Both the position numbers and the translations under genes were made by a program. From CAYWEP01 sp964457405 (GTDB lineage: Bacteria > Patescibacteriota > Microgenomatia > Levybacterales > UBA12049), in the NCBI GenBank assembly GCA_964457405.1, contig CAYWEP010000011.1:1-22294 (forward strand): 22,294 nucleotides of DNA, in the 5' to 3' direction. The notes beneath the pieces are model-generated. The model had not been told where the DNA came from. It was given only the letters and a program-made list of their open reading frames with translations, and ran no database searches. Below, piece after piece: positions 20,985 through 22,294 of the stretch (positions are counted from its first letter, which is position 1; every line of letters starts with the position of its first letter).

Positions 20985-21029
20985 ATTCACCTCCTTTCTT
21001 TAATGATTCACACAATAGAAATTTGAAAT

Positions 21030-22294
21030 TTATAATAGTTGCTCCAATAACAAGCTTGCCTTCCTCTCCAATTCAGAGTCTCTTTTCGCATCTTTACTCT
21101 CAGGCTTTATTCCGAGTGCGGTCCACGAGAAGGTAAGGTCATCTGTCGCTTCTTTTTGCAGACGGATCGTAAAGCCTTTTTCAGACTTTTTCGTAATAAC
21201 GAAGCGGAGGTTTGCATTGATCAGCGCTTCATCGAGTGTTTCTTGGCAGGCATCGATTCCATTCTTTTGTACACAGACTCCTGCTGCTACCTTTTCTTTA
21301 AACTGTTCACTGGTCAATGGTTCTGCGATAAGCTGTGCCTGGATGACTGGGATCTGTTCGTACTCTTTCGTAAAGACGAGGTCAACCTGTTTCTGGCCTT
21401 TCTTCACGACGACATACCCTGCGGCGTCGCTGTTAAAGGTCACTGGGCCCGCAAACTGGACTTTATCTTTAAAGATAACCTCGCTGAAGAACTGCGCGAG
21501 CCCTGAGACGAATAGCTGCCGTGTCGTGAGCATATCGATAACGTTGAGCATTCCCTCAAACAGTCCGTCTTCTTTGACGCGAAGATCCTTCTCTATGGTC
21601 AGATTCTGCTCAACAGTTAAGCCTGCAGTTACTGCAGCACTGCCTGAGGCAGTGTCTGCCAGAAGCGCGTAGGATTCAACCATGAGCCTGTCAAACTCTG
21701 ATTGCGAAGCCGCGTTTGACGCGTGTGCAGAGTCACTGGCGCTGAGGATGTCACTATTGTCATTCTGAACCGAAGGTGAAGAATCTTGTGATCCTTCGCT
21801 TGCGCTCAGGATGACACTTGAGGGAGTTGCGTTGTTCAGCGTAAAGTTCTGTAGAGTTCCGCGGATGAGAAACTCGAGGCCCTCAATCTGATTGGCTTTA
21901 ATCTTATCTGCCTGAAGAGTGCCGGCAAAAAACGCGTTCCCTTTACTGTCAAAGCGTATAGCCTCAAGACCTCCTTCCCCTGTAACGACAAACTTGCCAT
22001 CTGCAGTAAGCTGCAAGGCTATCGTTGTTCCGGCTGATTTAATCGTGCTGGTCACAACTTCTTGGGTGACAACACGCGGTGCCCGCACCTCTTCCATCCC
22101 CTCAATCAAATTGCCGGTAACATTTGTCGCATTCAGCGTGCCTTTGACCAACGCGTTTGCATCAATAGTAAGACCTCGGAGGTTAAACTCTTCAGTGACC
22201 TTAAGCTTTCGCACCTCAATGCCACCAGCACTGAGGTTGCCGATGAATGCATCGTTATACACACCAATACGAGATACTGTCTCGTTCCCCTTCT
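21030..22294 (-). CDS. Fibre-like surface protein, C-terminal part, open at right edge
   Basis: The frame is open to the window edge, so the N terminus is missing; 420 residues are visible. The first half is made of beta-helix or fibre-like repeats (G-N-L-S-A-G-G-I-E-V-R-K-L, A-T-N-V-T-G-N-L-I-E-G, F-A-G-T-L-Q-A-D-K-I) typical of long trimeric surface or tail-fibre proteins. The second has Q-L-F-V-S-G-L-A-Q-F-F and F-K-D-K-V-Q-F-A-G-P-V-T-F. The last 130 residues (V-D-L-V-F-T-K-E-Y-E-Q-I-P-V-I ... L-T-F-S-W-T-A-L-G-I) faintly recall an H-type lectin domain, which would fit binding of sugars. Two repeat elements lie in frame in the middle (21704-21723, 21758-21816). Surface location is likely; the lectin idea is weak. 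Confidence 0.72.
   Translation of the reverse strand, partial: KGNETVSRIGVYNDAFIGNLSAGGIEVRKLKVTEEFNLRGLTIDANALVKGTLNATNVTGNLIEGMEEVRAPRVVTQEVVTSTIKSAGTTIALQLTADGKFVVTGEGGLEAIRFDSKGNAFFAGTLQADKIKANQIEGLEFLIRGTLQNFTLNNATPSSVILSASEGSQDSSPSVQNDNSDILSASDSAHASNAASQSEFDRLMVESYALLADTASGSAAVTAGLTVEQNLTIEKDLRVKEDGLFEGMLNVIDMLTTRQLFVSGLAQFFSEVIFKDKVQFAGPVTFNSDAAGYVVVKKGQKQVDLVFTKEYEQIPVIQAQLIAEPLTSEQFKEKVAAGVCVQKNGIDACQETLDEALINANLRFVITKKSEKGFTIRLQKEATDDLTFSWTALGIKPESKDAKRDSELERKASLLLEQLL
21704..21723. repeat. 20-bp exact repeat (copy 2)
   Basis: Identical to 9663-9682. It encodes A-S-N-A-A-S in the fibre-like protein, the same reading frame and strand as in the LytR_C protein. Confidence 0.85.
21758..21816. 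repeat. TGTCATTCTGA...TCAGGATGACA element inside the fibre gene
   Basis: Inverted ends with one mismatch (21758-21768, 21806-21816) around GAAGGTGAAGAATCTTGTGA. It encodes the S-V-I-L-S-A-S-E-G-S-Q-D-S-S-P-S-V-Q-N-D type segment in frame. Confidence 0.82.

Noticed and set aside
1..22294. tRNA or rRNA genes
   Set aside because: No stretch with tRNA-like T-loop and acceptor pairing or rRNA signature was recognised by eye; a covariance-model search would be decisive.

Overview
The window looks like a metagenome-assembled scaffold of a Candidate Phyla Radiation (Patescibacteria) bacterium, plausibly Microgenomates-like. This is inferred from gene content, not from a marker gene. The signs are compact genes on both strands, two four-helix-bundle (bS23-type) genes, a GxxExxY gene, a membrane-anchored LytR_C protein, a polytopic spermidine-synthase-like protein fused to TPRs, and several large exported beta-rich proteins. 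TGA is used as a stop (for example in atpA), so the TGA=Gly code of Gracilibacteria does not apply. Two runs of exactly 100 N (7341-7440, 15489-15588) are scaffold gaps of unknown true length.

Layout. 1-393: the 5' part of a divergent MerR/excisionase-type gene and a regulatory gap with inverted repeats and a sigma70-like promoter. 394-6900: an F-type ATPase operon in the order [c-like fusion]-b-delta-alpha-gamma-beta-epsilon. 6985-7734: a four-helix-bundle gene (cut by a gap) and a small HTH gene. 7740-10182, minus strand: LytR_C protein, galT and GxxExxY. 10465-12725, plus strand: an exported beta-propeller/ZU5-like protein and a one-pass protein with a twin Cx10C motif. 12708-15804, minus strand: two tandem polytopic spermidine-synthase-like proteins, the second carrying a methyltransferase-like domain and TPRs. 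15855-16220: a second four-helix-bundle gene. 16258-20742: a 1494-residue exported protein. 20891-20984: two tiny ORFs behind a perfect Shine-Dalgarno. 21030-right edge: the C-terminal part of a fibre-like surface protein.

The most interesting system is the ATPase. The catalytic head is intact: Walker A and B, the catalytic Glu in beta and the Arg finger in alpha are all present. No a subunit (atpB) is visible. The gene in the c-subunit position encodes a signal peptide, an extracytoplasmic beta-rich domain and a c-type hairpin. That hairpin keeps the cytoplasmic R-N-P loop but has Phe272 where the ion-binding Asp/Glu should be. As it stands, this complex should not be able to move protons or sodium by the normal mechanism. 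It may be an F1-driven machine that acts on something displayed outside the cell.

The second theme is small repeats. Four kinds of palindromic element lie in frame inside protein-coding genes. Most gene junctions are filled by short degenerate tandem words that run from one gene's stop codon to the next gene's start codon, and several form inverted pairs.
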